64,000 nt of DNA from Drosophila persimilis. Its lineage: Eukaryota > Arthropoda > Insecta > Diptera > Drosophilidae. Numbering within the stretch: the first letter of the stretch is position 1; every line of letters begins with the position of its first letter. The stretch is from NCBI RefSeq assembly GCF_003286085.1, contig NW_020825298.1, positions 3,286,001-3,350,000 of the forward strand. The letters run 5' to 3'. Positions 1 to 11,900 of this stretch are shown here, in pieces. The notes under the pieces are model-generated. The model did not search any database, had not been told where the DNA came from, and saw nothing but the letters and a program-made list of their open reading frames with translations. A program made the position numbers and the translations under genes.

Positions 1-1990
1 TGCAGGTCCTTTGAGGCCAGTGTTGCCAAATCAAATCGAACCGTTTTGGGGCCACCTGTACGAGTGTACGTTAGCAACTTCAAATAAACCGAAAATGTAT
101 AATTTTCGAAACATTTCACACTCTCACATTGGGTGTACAGACAGGGTGCTCTGTGCCCGGGTTCTGGTTGTGGTTCTGTGTATGTATATTCCAAAGAATC
201 GGCCTGAACATTTCAAAAAAATAATCAAGCAAACAGCGGGCCACAGCGAAATTGGTGTGTGAAAAAAACGTACACACAAAAATAACTAAAAATGCTAAAA
301 ATAAAACTTATTTAAAGAAATGAAACCATGAAAAATCAAAAACACTGGCAAAAGCCAAAACGATGGCAAAATACAAAAATATAAATAATAAAAGCAGGCG
401 AAGGAAGGCAAGAACAAGAGCCAGAGAGATGTGAGAGGGATGTGATGCGATGTGATGTGATGTGTGTGGGGGACCAGTCGTGCAACCGTGAAAAGTTCGC
501 TTTTGGACTTTGCCTAATTTGCAGATGCTTTCGGGGGCAGTACTTTATATAAGGGCACGAACGAATACCGTGGAGGATACTGGGGATATTCCAACAGCAA
601 AGAACGATACAATCCGATCCAAACCGATCCTGTAGGTGACAATCAAATCTCACAGTCTCATGTTTTCAAAACCATAAAAAGCACTTGGTACGTATACGTA
701 TAGGTGTACTGTGGGTACTGTGTATATTTGTATTTTTGTTATTTCGCTTTGACCACATTTGGCAACAGAACAGAACAGAACGAATCCGAATCCGAATCCG
801 TGACAAGAGTGAACCGTGTTAAGCTTCAGCACACAGAGACACGGACACGGACACAGCCATAGGCACAGACACAGACACAGACACAATGCTTATGCTCATT
901 CCAGCACACTCAGGCACTCAAGCACTCCACACTCCACACACTCTGGCAAACACTCTCATACACATCTCACTCACGCACTTGCAAGTCCGTGATTAATTGT
1001 CATTGCAAAACAATAAATTGTGTGGAAAAATTCATTCGGGATTTCTTACAATTGATTGTGGATTGTGGATTTCGGGTGGGTAGCAGTCGAACGCTCTATT
1101 TGGTTTTCCGATCTTCTGATTTCGGTTTCAATTTATTATTAGCGCGATTTTTCGCTGCCAATGTGCCGTAAGATGCGTGCAGCAAGACCGTTAGACCGAC
1201 GACGACGGAGCAGAATTCGCGAATGGGGGAACTGGGGACCACTGGGCCCCACACAGCAACTGTTTCTCTCTTTTTCTCTCTCTCTCTCTCTCTCTGATCG
1301 CGAGAGAGTGCTAGCGATCCCCCCAAGCACAGAGTCCAATCAAAAAGTGAGAGGCAGTTGTATTTTATTTTGTTTTTTTTCTTTTCTTTCTGGCTTCTGC
1401 AGCAGCTGTTATACGCATACTCTCCGCATGTACTTCATGTGCGAGTACAACAAAGGAGGAGAAGGAAGGGGGGGAAAAAAGCGAAACTGAAGTACAAAAT
1501 CAAAAACGGCAATGAATTTCACGTTCCGCGCGAGACGATCGCAATCGATGTGTAGTATGCGTCATACTAGCCCGAGAGCTTTTTCCCATACCGAAGCTTT
1601 TACCCAAAAAGCTGGCGAAGCAAAACCGAAAACCGGTATTCTCATACCCTTGAATGGGAATCATTCGCTTAGTTGAGTGAATGATTTGGTTATTTGTTTA
1701 TTTTCTAAACTTTAAACCAATTTATCAGCTTAATTGTGATGTTTTCTTACAGTTTAAATGTGTATTTGCTTAATTCTAAACCAAATTATTTGGTTCTTTA
1801 AGCATTCCTTATGGAAATTGTATACAAAATAGTCCTTAGGTAAGTAGAAATGCCTCTTAGGAAAGCCCATAAATTCTACTGACTGATTATATCTAGCATT
1901 AGATGTTAATCCCCCTGGTAGATATTTACAGCTGCTCCATGAATCCAATCAGTCAGTAGAATATCTAAAGGGTATAATAAACTTCGCCTA
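1..1990. other. Gene-free left flank with simple repeats
   Basis: No convincing coding exon is visible. Seen: a TATA-like TATATAAG near 543-550 on +, a degenerate ACAGAC/ACGGAC run at about 835-885, a pure CT run at about 1277-1296 (potential GAGA-factor sites), and a T-rich tract at 1363-1385. The stretch 1643-1976 is flanked by CATACCCTT and AAGGGTATA, which are inverted copies of each other, suggesting a short degenerate transposable element. The region could hold the promoter or first exon of a gene beyond the left edge, but nothing here proves it. Confidence 0.5.
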
Positions 1991-1994
1991 GACT

Positions 1995-3335
1995 CTAGAT
2001 ATACGTTTCATGTTGTGTGTGGCTGGTGGCTGTCTGAGACACTTCTACCGCCTGCTCCTGCTCCTGCTTCGTCTGCTGGTCCTGCTTCTCCTCATCCGCA
2101 GGCAGTTCAATGTTCACCGCTTTCAAGGCCTGCCGTATCCATGTGGGAATCGGATCCTTGCCAAAATGTCTACCCATAAAGTCACTCACAAATTGCGGGA
2201 ACTCGTCGCGTTCAATGGCTTCTCGCATGCCCCGCATCAGACGCAGCTGATAGGCCACATTGTGGATGCTGAGCAGGGAGCAGGAGACGCTCTCATTGGT
2301 GGCAATGTGGTGGAGGTACGAACGGGTATAGCGCTTGCAAGTGCTGCACTCGCACTCCTTGTCAATGGGCTCCAGGTCGAGCTTGTATTTGGGCTGCTTA
2401 AGATTCAGCTGTCCCTTGTCGACCAAGGCACATCCGAATCGTGCCGTACGCGTGGGAAAGACACAATCGAACATATCGATGCCCAAGGCCACGCAGACCA
2501 CAAGATCGGCGGCAAACCCCACACCCATGAGGTATCGCGGTTTATCTCGTGGCAGATGGTCCGTGCAGACATCAACCATGCGCCAGAAGTCGTGTTTGCT
2601 CTCGCCGCCACTCAGTCCACCGACGGCAAAGCCGCGAACTTGCCGCTCCATCAGGGCGGAGACGCAACGTTGCCGCAATGGCACATCGAGTCCGCCTTGA
2701 ACAATGGGAAACAGCGATTGATCGTCGTCCCGAGCATGGGCCTCGATGCAGCGATCCACCCAGCGTATTGTCCGCTCCATGGCCTCCTCCACACGTGGCC
2801 CGATTGTGGTCGTCTTTACCACATCATCCAGCTGCATCATTATGTCCGCCCCAATGGCATTTTGGATCTGTATCGAGTGCTCTGGGGTCAGCATGCACTC
2901 GCTGTTGTCGAAGGGTGAGCGAAAGTTCACGCCCTTCTCATTAATCTCGGCCAGCTGCAGCAGGGACACCATCTGGAAGCCACCAGAGTCCGTCAGTATA
3001 GCTCGAGGCCAGCCCATAAACTTGTGCAAGCCGCCAGCTAACCGTAAAGTCTCAATGCCCGGCCGTAGTCCCAGGTGATATGTGTTGCCCAGCAGGATTT
3101 GGCAGTTCAACTCAATCAGCTGATCCGGCAGAATGCCCTTCAATGTTCCCTGCGTGCCCACCGGCATAAATACTGGCGTGTTTACCTCACTGTGCCTGGG
3201 AAACGAAACCATTCATTGCGTGATCGTCTGCACTTCGAGTACTCACCTCAGTGTCATCAGGCCCGCCCTGGCCTTGGATACGGAGCACTCCGCCACGACC
3301 TTATAAGTCAGGGGAGGGATAGTTCTTGTACTCAT
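1995..3335 (-). CDS. Tgt: Queuine tRNA-ribosyltransferase catalytic subunit (QTRT1/TGT)
   Basis: Eukaryotic tRNA-guanine transglycosylase, which exchanges guanine-34 of GUN-anticodon tRNAs for queuine as a heterodimer with QTRT2. Two exons: 3247-3335 and 1995-3195, joined across a 51 bp intron; 429 aa, close to the usual length. The first exon encodes [16 protein letters not shown] and restores the conserved N-terminus. An in-frame Met inside the intron gives a misleading shorter start. Visible motifs: the substrate-pocket [10 protein letters not shown] with the catalytic-region Asp, GGLSGGE, a second Asp-containing stretch near [10 protein letters not shown], and the zinc site CECSTC followed by the His of YLHHIA. 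The C-terminal tail is Gln/Glu rich. Antisense reading frames across this gene are shadows. Confidence 0.95.
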
Positions 3336-4198
3336 CTAGTTATCAAACGGCAAAACAAAATAAATTAAATAAATACACTTTGCCGGTACACGTTTTCTTT
3401 GAGAATTAGTGTGCCCGCACTCCACTAACGATAAGATGCCAGCAAAAGGTACCAAATTCGATTTTCTCTAGTATTTTAACACTGGCGCGCGTTTGCTATC
3501 GGTTTTGGCATAGACGAATGACGCAGGAATGGCATTCACACTGTTGCACCATGACATCATAACTGATTTGAGTTTTTGACGAGGAAGGCAACCAAATTTT
3601 AGAGATAGTGTTAGGGAATTATGGAAAAGCACCATTTGCTGATATTTATTTATTATTTTCAGCCATTTTTCTCACACAATGATCAAATAAACCATCAATG
3701 TTCCGCTTCCATGTATCCAGTAGGATCTGTACGGCACCATTGTTTAAAGAATTTTTTTTAAGGAAACTGCTTATACGAAAAAATGCAGACGCATGACGCA
3801 GACGTAGTGTAAACCGGCCATTATTTAATAAAATAATGAAAATGTAAAACAATCAAATCTGTAATCTTAAGAGTCCAATGAAATGCTTGCTTTATTTAAG
3901 ACATATGTATTGTACCTATCTATTGAACAGTTGCTAACTTGGGAAATAATTCTAAGTGAGCACAATTGGTTGAGGATGCACAGTTGAGGTAACCATGGCC
4001 CGAATACTTCAATATTCAAGCGGAATTATAATATGTATAGGTAACTACTACGGGGCAAGCCGCCTTACTTCGCTCGAGCGCCAATCCCTGGCTCACTCGC
4101 ACCACCCATTTGTTCACGCACACATCATAAATAAGTATAATATCGGGATACGACGACGAACTTTGGTTCGTATAAAATGTACAGATAATAAAGAAGCT
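3336..4198. other. Intergenic spacer between Tgt and RBM5/10-like copy A
   Basis: This AT-rich spacer should contain the Tgt promoter and the 3' UTR of copy A. A 68-codon minus-strand frame at 3646-3852 has a plausible-looking C-terminal half, including VQILLDTWKRNIDGLF, but I recognise no family and see no splice context. It could be a decayed element. Nothing else is identifiable. Confidence 0.35.
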
Positions 4199-7100
4199 TC
4201 AGGCGTTTTCATAGCGCTGCTTCATCATTTTCTTAATATAAGATTTGTAATCGTTTCCAGGTGGCATATTGCCAGCTTTGTTTCCCAGGCCCACATTGTT
4301 GGTGCGACCATCAGCCTGTGGATTCAACAAATTATATATTTTAATTATCTAATGCAATATTTATGCTTAAATAAAAGTACCTCAATGATCTGGGTGCGCC
4401 CCTGATTCTTCCTGCCCAGACCCTGGCCCTCCGTCCAGCCCATCTTCTGCATCAAGCGGTTGCCCACGTTATTCGAGCTAATTGGCAGAGCTGAAGCCGC
4501 GCTGGCATTATTCTTCTGACGCGTCTGCAAGGTCTTTATCTCCTGCTCGAAACGCTCCCGACTGCGATTCGGAGGCGGTGGATCGCTCTCCCCGTACTTC
4601 AGTCTCCTCTCCTTGGCGCGGTCCCGATAGCTAAGATGTCCAGAAGGATGCACGAATTTACGAAATATCCCTCCAAAAATAAAGCTTTTACTTACGATAA
4701 GCCCGCGTCGCTGTCCGGATCGGGGTCGGCGTCAGCAGACGCTCCTGAACCTTGATTGAGCTTGGCCAGATTTTCTTTGTGCAAGTTCGACATTTTCAAA
4801 TGCTTCTGCAGGATTTCGAGGGATTGGAAGGCACGTTTACATAACAGACAGGTCAGTTTCTGTAAGTCCACGAAGTCCATTTCATCAGCAACGGCACTAG
4901 ATCCACCAACAGCCGCCGCTGGGGGCCCCGCAGTGTCTTCATCCGATTCAGAGCCACCGCCATAAGCTTTGAACAGCTTATTCACCCCCAGTGGAGCCGC
5001 GGGCGGCATAAAGTCAGTCAGCTTAGCTCGCTCCTTCTTCTCCAGTATGGAGAAACCCACATCTGCATAAGACCCCTGTGTGGAACGCGAGGTGCTAGGC
5101 CCCGACATCTCGCTTCCTGTCAAAATGGGATGGGGAGTGGCCACCACGGTATAGTCCTTCTTCTGGTTTAGCTGCTTGGCCCACTTCTCCATATCTTTGA
5201 CGATCTTCTTGGCCACCTTGACCTTGTCGTGCTTGTTGTTACCGTCCTTCTCCTTGTCCTTTTCCTTGTCCTTTTTGGAATCGTCGTCCTTCTGCTCGGC
5301 CTCTGCCAGTACCTCTTGCAGTGCCGCCTGGGTGGAGGCAGGAGTCGCCAGAATGTAGGTGCTGCGCCGCTGATCCCAGTACAGATAGGCTCCCGTTTCG
5401 TTGTTGTAGTAGTACTGGGAGTGGGCGTCGTAATAGAGACCCGTGCTCGGGTCGAAGTAGTACCCAGAGGTCTCATCGTACTGGTAGCGAGAAACATCGG
5501 GGGCGGCTGCAAGGGAGAGTGGTAAATGGAGCTTGAGTCGTTACTGCATTCACTTACGATAAGTCTTGCCATCGTTTCCCCTTGGGGCGACAACATTCTG
5601 AGTGGCAAATGTGGCCTTTATCTCGGCAGCTGCTTGGGCAGCGGCTATAGCGGCCGCTGTGGCCGTTGTCTCAATGTTGCTCATCTTCTTTTGCTTTCGT
5701 TGGATGGCCGAGAGAGCCACGGCAGCCCCGGAATTGGCCTCCGTCAGCTGAGGGTCTGAGGGGCCACTCTTGGCTATCTCTGCCGTGTAGTAGTCCGTGT
5801 AGTACTGAACATAGTGCGCCTGCTCCTCTGGATTAGAGGCATACAACGAGGCACTGTACTCGGCGAGCCGGGGAACGTCGGCGAGAGTATAGCTTCCACC
5901 AGCCCCTGAGGGAGCCACAGCTGCAATTGACCCGTTTGGAATACCTCCGCTGGCCACACTTGTAGAAGTGGCAGCTGGCGAATCATTTGGTATTTTCGGC
6001 CGATCATCAACGTCGACGCAGTAACTGATGGCAACTGAAGCGGAAACGGAAGATGTTTGAGAATTGCATAGAGTGCAAGACGACGACACTTACCTTCACG
6101 GTCATCTAGTGTCAGAGGTGGATCCAGCGCGGTCAAGGCATTGTGCAGCTCCATCGAGTCAACAAGCGTGTCAAAGTGCAGATAACAGATGCCTCGCGAT
6201 GCCTGCGTTAGGGTATCACGGCTGATCAGCACTTTGCTGACAGATTTGGCCAGTTTGGGCTGGAGCTGCTGCAGGGCAGTCAGCACGCCCTCCTCATTGG
6301 TCAAGGCGTCCAGATTGCGTAACATAATCTCTGTCAAAGTGCATGGGTAAGCATGGCAGGTTAATGAGTGTGTTTCTCTGTCTGAACAAAATGGCATTGC
6401 ATGAGATTGTTTTTGGTTTGTATACTTTTTGTGAGGATTCGGCTGACTTCATCGATCCCCTCTCCAGCACCAGAGAGTACATTCTCGCTTTCCTCGCGGG
6501 AGACATTGCACATGAAGCACTGGAGGCGCCGCTTAAAATTGGTGGCACCACACTAAAAAACAAAAACGAAGGAAACCATTTTAGCTGCATGATCTCAGCA
6601 GGAAGTTAAAGTCAGGCCGTACCTTGACACAAGTCCAGTCTGAGATGCGCGTGTTGCGTGTATACTGCATGGACACCCGGTGATCGCCCAACTGGAGAGT
6701 GCCCTAAAGCAGAGAAGGAAGACAACGAAATGATTGCGAATTAGCGACTGGAATGATTGGATTATAAGTTTCACAGGCTACACAGTCACCAGGTTGCTTC
6801 TGTTCTGTGTTTTGCGGCGGATGTAGTCGCTGGCAGTTTGCTCCTTCTGAATACCGCTATAAGTGTGAAATGGTTACTTTAAGTTCAGTTCTCGCTCTAA
6901 ACCATCCGAATTTGGACTTGACTTGACATAAAGAAACAGATGAAATGAGGAGATGCTCAACGCTTATTGCTTAATGCTTAATGCTCAACTGAAAAGGGCG
7001 ACAAGGAGAACTGAACTAAAAGTGAAGATTTCGTTATAGTTGAGGCCGAGTTTTGATTTGTGCCGATCTCGTGGCTGAATCAGGAAGAGTCTTGTTGGTT

Positions 7101-8411
7101 GTTGTGATACCTTAGTTATTTCCATCCATTGTCTCGATTCCTCGACGGTTTTAAACTCGACAAATGCGAAACAGCGTGAGGCACCTAAATTTTAGATAGA
7201 AGCAGATACGAAAATGTTTTTGTCAAAATATGTTGTTGGTTGTTTCAATAGTTCTGTAACATTTTTTGGGGATTGCTTTTGGTTTATGTGGAATTTTGTA
7301 GATGTTTGTCGTAAGCCAACTATTAAATGAATTGTATTTCCTGTTGACAACATTGCTGGGCACTGGGCACTGGGCACTCAATACTCACGCTCTTCGTGTG
7401 GTTTTAGACTAGCCTAATTGTATGTATAAATAGTAAATTCGTCGAATTTGTAACCCACCTGTAGGCTGCTTCCTCATCACTCGTATAGAAGTGGGCTCCA
7501 TATTCACTTTGATGAGCTCGCCCATGATCTGCAAGGGTTAGCGTTACGTTACAGATCGATATTTTTCCCAGTAGAACCTTATTCTTACGTCTGCCTCGGT
7601 AACATGCTTCTGAAGCCCGAAGAGTATGATATTGTTCTGGGCTTCGTTGCAGGTCCTGTGATGCTTGCGGCGATACTGGCTCTCGTCGGTCGCATCGTTG
7701 TCGCTATCGTCGTCGGAGGAGTAGCGTCTCTCGCGGTCCCGTTCCCTGTCGCGATCCCTGTTGTTATTCAGCTGGGCGTTGTTGCTCCCATTGTTTCCAT
7801 TATTATGATGCCGATAGTCAGCGCCCCGACTGAAACGATGGATCCAAGTGTTCAGTTACAGCAAAAATTTGTGCTATCACAGAATGCAAGTCTTACTTGT
7901 TGCGCTCATTGCCCCGATCATAGTCGGAGTTGCGTTCCCGCGACTGGCGCTCATAGTTCTTCCACCGCTGATCGCGATTGTTATCATAGTTATCCTCGCG
8001 CCGGTCGTAGTTGTCCTCGCTTCGATGCTGACGATTATCAGAGTTATTGCGCGAGTTGTAGTTTCGCTCCTCTTGGTAGTCGTCGTCGATCAGGTCGCGG
8101 TAGAGATCCTTGTCCTGACTGCCGCCGGAATGTCTATTGTAATGCGAGGAACGCTCTCGACTCCGCGAACGCGAATTGTGGCGTCTATACCCACCGTGCT
8201 CTCGGTTCCGTTCGCTGCAAGAACATATTTCATACTCGTATGAAAGCATACACGTAACGAGGGTATCTTACCGGGAACGTGAACGGGAGCGACTATAGCG
8301 TCTATATTGACCTGCACCATGGTTTCCACCGACAACGCCGCCGCCGCCACCGCCATTGCCATTGCCATTTCCACCTCCTCCTGAGAAGCCTCGACCGTAA
8401 CGTGAATCCAT
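4199..8411 (-). CDS. CG4887/CG4896: RBM5/RBM10-like splicing regulator, copy A
   Basis: Nuclear pre-mRNA splicing regulator of the RBM5/6/10 family. Exons (minus): 8272-8411, 7897-8214, 7589-7829, 7459-7528, 7111-7184, 6623-6703, 6426-6552, 6094-6330, 5558-6034, 4696-5506, 4381-4630, 4199-4315; all phases agree, about 980 aa. Domain order is diagnostic: Arg/Ser-rich N-terminus (to about 200), RRM1 (about 217-290, split over three exons), RanBP2 zinc finger (about 302-325; SDWTC..CGATNF..CFMC), RRM2 (about 351-430), Tyr-rich OCRE repeat (about 590-650; SGYYFDPSTGLYYD), C2H2 finger (CLLCKRAFQ..H..H) and a G-patch (KMGWTEGQGLGRKNQG) ending in KQRYENA. Its last exon, and a few bases of the one before, differ from copies B and C, while the rest is about 99.9% identical. 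D. melanogaster has two adjacent members, as I recall; which one this descends from cannot be told here. Confidence 0.9.
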
Positions 8412-8982
8412 ATTACGCTAATCTGATACGAATCGGAGCGGTAATTATATTTAATTGTCTGTCCTCATTTGTCTCGCGCTGGGCCCTTTTCCCGAGCCCG
8501 AGCTCTAAAGCTCTAAAACTAATCTTTAGCTAGTTACGTATTCAGATTTGCACATTTCTTACGTATTGTACGTTGCTGGGAGGACCAAGATTATATTTAA
8601 AGAGTTCTTTTTCCCCGAAATCCGTTCATTGAGCGTGAAATACAATTCTTACAACAAAAAGGCTGGATGAAAAATCTCTGCCTCCTTTGCCATTCACACA
8701 AAACAGACAACATGTTATCGATACTAGCTTGAGTACTTTGGCAAATGAAATACTTTGTGTTGCAAAACGGAGTAGGGAAACTGCTGAAACTGCTATACAG
8801 CAACTACAGCTGGTTGCAGAATTAAGGGGAAAATCCCCATCCAAAAAAACATTTACAGAGGTGTTTTATATTACAAATATTCATGCATTTATTTTACATT
8901 TCGATTTGTATCATACCACAATAAGCACATAATAATAATTAAAATCTGGAAAAATACATTTTCGGCCGTTCTCATAAAATGT
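8412..8982. promoter_or_regulatory. Promoter/intergenic spacer of copy A with a DRE
   Basis: Spacer between the start of copy A and the stop of copy B. It contains a perfect DRE, TATCGATA at 8716-8723, a core-promoter element typical of Drosophila housekeeping genes and bound by DREF/BEAF-32. The same element recurs at 13502-13509 and 18667-18674 upstream of copies B and C. The spacer also holds a plus-strand open frame (8687-8932) with coding-like composition, described in the findings. Confidence 0.6.
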
Positions 8983-11900
8983 TCAGGCATTCTCATAGCG
9001 CTGCTTCATCATCTTCTTAATATAGGATTTGTAATCGGTACCAGGTGGCAGGTTGCACACCTTGTTTCCCAGGCCCACGCTCTTGGTGCGACCATCAGCC
9101 TACGGATATGCAATTTACATTGAACTGGCGTCTGGCAATAGGTTACATATGTATAACTCGAATTACCTCAATTATCTGGGTGCGCCCCTGATTCTTCCTG
9201 CCCAGACCCTGGCCCTCCGTCCAGCCCATCTTCTGCATCAAGCGATTGCCCACGTTATTCGAGCTGATTGGCAGAGCTGAAGCCGCGCTGGCATTATTCT
9301 TCTGACGCGTCTGCAAGGTCTTTATCTCCTGCTCGAAACGCTCCCGACTGCGATTCGGAGGCGGTGGATCGCTCTCCCCGTACTTCAGTCTCCTCTCCTT
9401 GGCGCGGTCCCGATAGCTAAGATGTCCAGAAGGATGCACGAATTTACGAAATATCCCTCCAAAAATAAAGCTTTTACTTACGATAAGCCCGCGTCGCTGT
9501 CCGGATCGGGGTCGGCGTCAGCAGACGCTCCTGAACCTTGATTGAGCTTGGCCAGATTTTCTTTGTGCAAGTTCGACATTTTCAAATGCTTCTGCAGGAT
9601 TTCGAGGGATTGGAAGGCACGTTTACATAACAGACAGGTCAGTTTCTGTAAGTCCACGAAGTCCATTTCATCAGCAACGGCACTAGATCCCCCAACAGCC
9701 GCCGCTGGGGGCCCCGCAGTGTCTTCATCCGATTCAGAGCCACCGCCATAAGCTTTGAACAGCTTATTCACCCCCAGTGGAGCCGCGGGCGGCATAAAGT
9801 CAGTCAGCTTAGCTCGCTCCTTCTTCTCCAGTATGGAGAAACCCACATCTGCATAAGACCCCTGTGTGGAACGCGAGGTGCTAGGCCCCGACATCTCGCT
9901 TCCTGTCAAAATGGGATGGGGAGTGGCCACCACGGTATAGTCCTTCTTCTGGTTTAGCTGCTTGGCCCACTTCTCCATATCTTTGACGATCTTCTTGGCC
10001 ACCTTGACCTTGTCGTGCTTGTTGTTACCGTCCTTCTCCTTGTCCTTTTCCTTGTCCTTTTTGGAATCGTCGTCCTTCTGCTCGGCCTCTGCCAGTACCT
10101 CTTGCAGTGCCGCCTGGGTGGAGGCAGGAGTCGCCAGAATGTAGGTGCTGCGCCGCTGATCCCAGTACAGATAGGCTCCCGTTTCGTTGTTGTAGTAGTA
10201 CTGGGAGTGGGCGTCGTAATAGAGACCCGTGCTCGGGTCGAAGTAGTACCCAGAGGTCTCATCGTACTGGTAGCGAGAAACATCGGGGGCGGCTGCAAGG
10301 GAGAGTGTTAAATGGAGCTTGAGTCGTTACTGCATTCACTTACGATAAGTCTTGCCATCGTTTCCCCTTGGGGCGACAACATTCTGAGTGGCAAATGTGG
10401 CCTTTATCTCGGCAGCTGCTTGGGCAGCGGCTATAGCGGCCGCTGTGGCCGTTGTCTCAATGTTGCTCATCTTCTTTTGCTTTCGTTGGATGGCCGAGAG
10501 AGCCACGGCAGCCCCGGAATTGGCCTCCGTCAGCTGAGGGTCTGAGGGGCCACTCTTGGCTATCTCTGCCGTGTAGTAGTCCGTGTAGTACTGAACATAG
10601 TGCGCCTGCTCCTCTGGATTAGAGGCATACAACGAGGCACTGTACTCGGCGAGCCGGGGAACGTCGGCGAGAGTATAGCTTCCACCAGCCCCTGAGGGAG
10701 CCACAGCTGCAATTGACCCGTTTGGAATACCTCCGCTGGCCACACTTGTAGAAGTGGCAGCTGGCGAATCATTTGGTATTTTCGGCCGATCATCAACGTC
10801 GACGCAGTAACTGATGGCAACTGAAGCGGAAACGGAAGATGTTTGAGAATTGCATAGAGTGCAAGACGACGACACTTACCTTCACGGTCATCTAGTGTCA
10901 GAGGTGGATCCAGCGCGGTCAAGGCATTGTGCAGCTCCATCGAGTCAACAAGCGTGTCAAAGTGCAGATAACAGATGCCTCGCGATGCCTGCGTTAGGGT
11001 ATCACGGCTGATCAGCACTTTGCTGACAGATTTGGCCAGTTTGGGCTGGAGCTGCTGCAGGGCAGTCAGCACGCCCTCCTCATTGGTCAAGGCGTCCAGA
11101 TTGCGTAACATAATCTCTGTCAAAGTGCATGGGTAAGCATGGCAGGTTAATGAGTGTGTTTCTCTGTCTGAACAAAATGGCATTGCATGAGATTGTTTTT
11201 GGTTTGTATACTTTTTGTGAGGATTCGGCTGACTTCATCGATCCCCTCTCCAGCACCAGAGAGTACATTCTCGCTTTCCTCGCGGGAGACATTGCACATG
11301 AAGCACTGGAGGCGCCGCTTAAAATTGGTGGCACCACACTAAAAAACAAAAACGAAGGAAACCATTTTAGCTGCATGATCTCAGCAGGAAGTTAAAGTCA
11401 GGCCGTACCTTGACACAAGTCCAGTCTGAGATGCGCGTGTTGCGTGTATACTGCATGGACACCCGGTGATCGCCCAACTGGAGAGTGCCCTAAAGCAGAG
11501 AAGGAAGACAACGAAATGATTGCGAATTAGCGACTGGAATGATTGGATTATAAGTTTCACAGGCTACACAGTCACCAGGTTGCTTCTGTTCTGTGTTTTG
11601 CGGCGGATGTAGTCGCTGGCAGTTTGCTCCTTCTGAATACCGCTATAAGTGTGAAATGGTTACTTTAAGTTCAGTTCTCGCTCTAAACCATCCGAATTTG
11701 GACTTGACTTGACATAAAGAAACAGATGAAATGAGGAGATGCTCAACGCTTATTGCTTAATGCTTAATGCTCAACTGAAAAGGGCGACAAGGAGAACTGA
11801 ACTAAAAGTGAAGATTTCGTTATAGTTGAGGCCGAGTTTTGATTTGTGCCGATCTCGTGGCTGAATCAGGAAGAGTCTTGTTGGTTGTTGTGATACCTTA

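Noticed and set aside
2010..2918. 302-codon plus-strand open frame
   Set aside because: It is the exact antisense of the conserved Tgt catalytic exon and has no domain of its own.
3646..3852. 68-codon minus-strand frame
   Set aside because: Some protein-like character, but no start context, splice partner or recognisable family, so not called as a gene.
5168..5608. Overlapping minus-strand frame across the OCRE exon, also in copies B and C
   Set aside because: A shifted frame of the OCRE exon; the phase-consistent spliced frame encodes the Tyr-rich OCRE repeat.
7604..8257. 217-codon hydrophobic plus-strand frame, repeated at 12390 and 17555
   Set aside because: Antisense of the Arg/Ser/Asp-rich exons of the RBM5/10-like genes; complementary codons give false Val/Ile-rich membrane-like protein.
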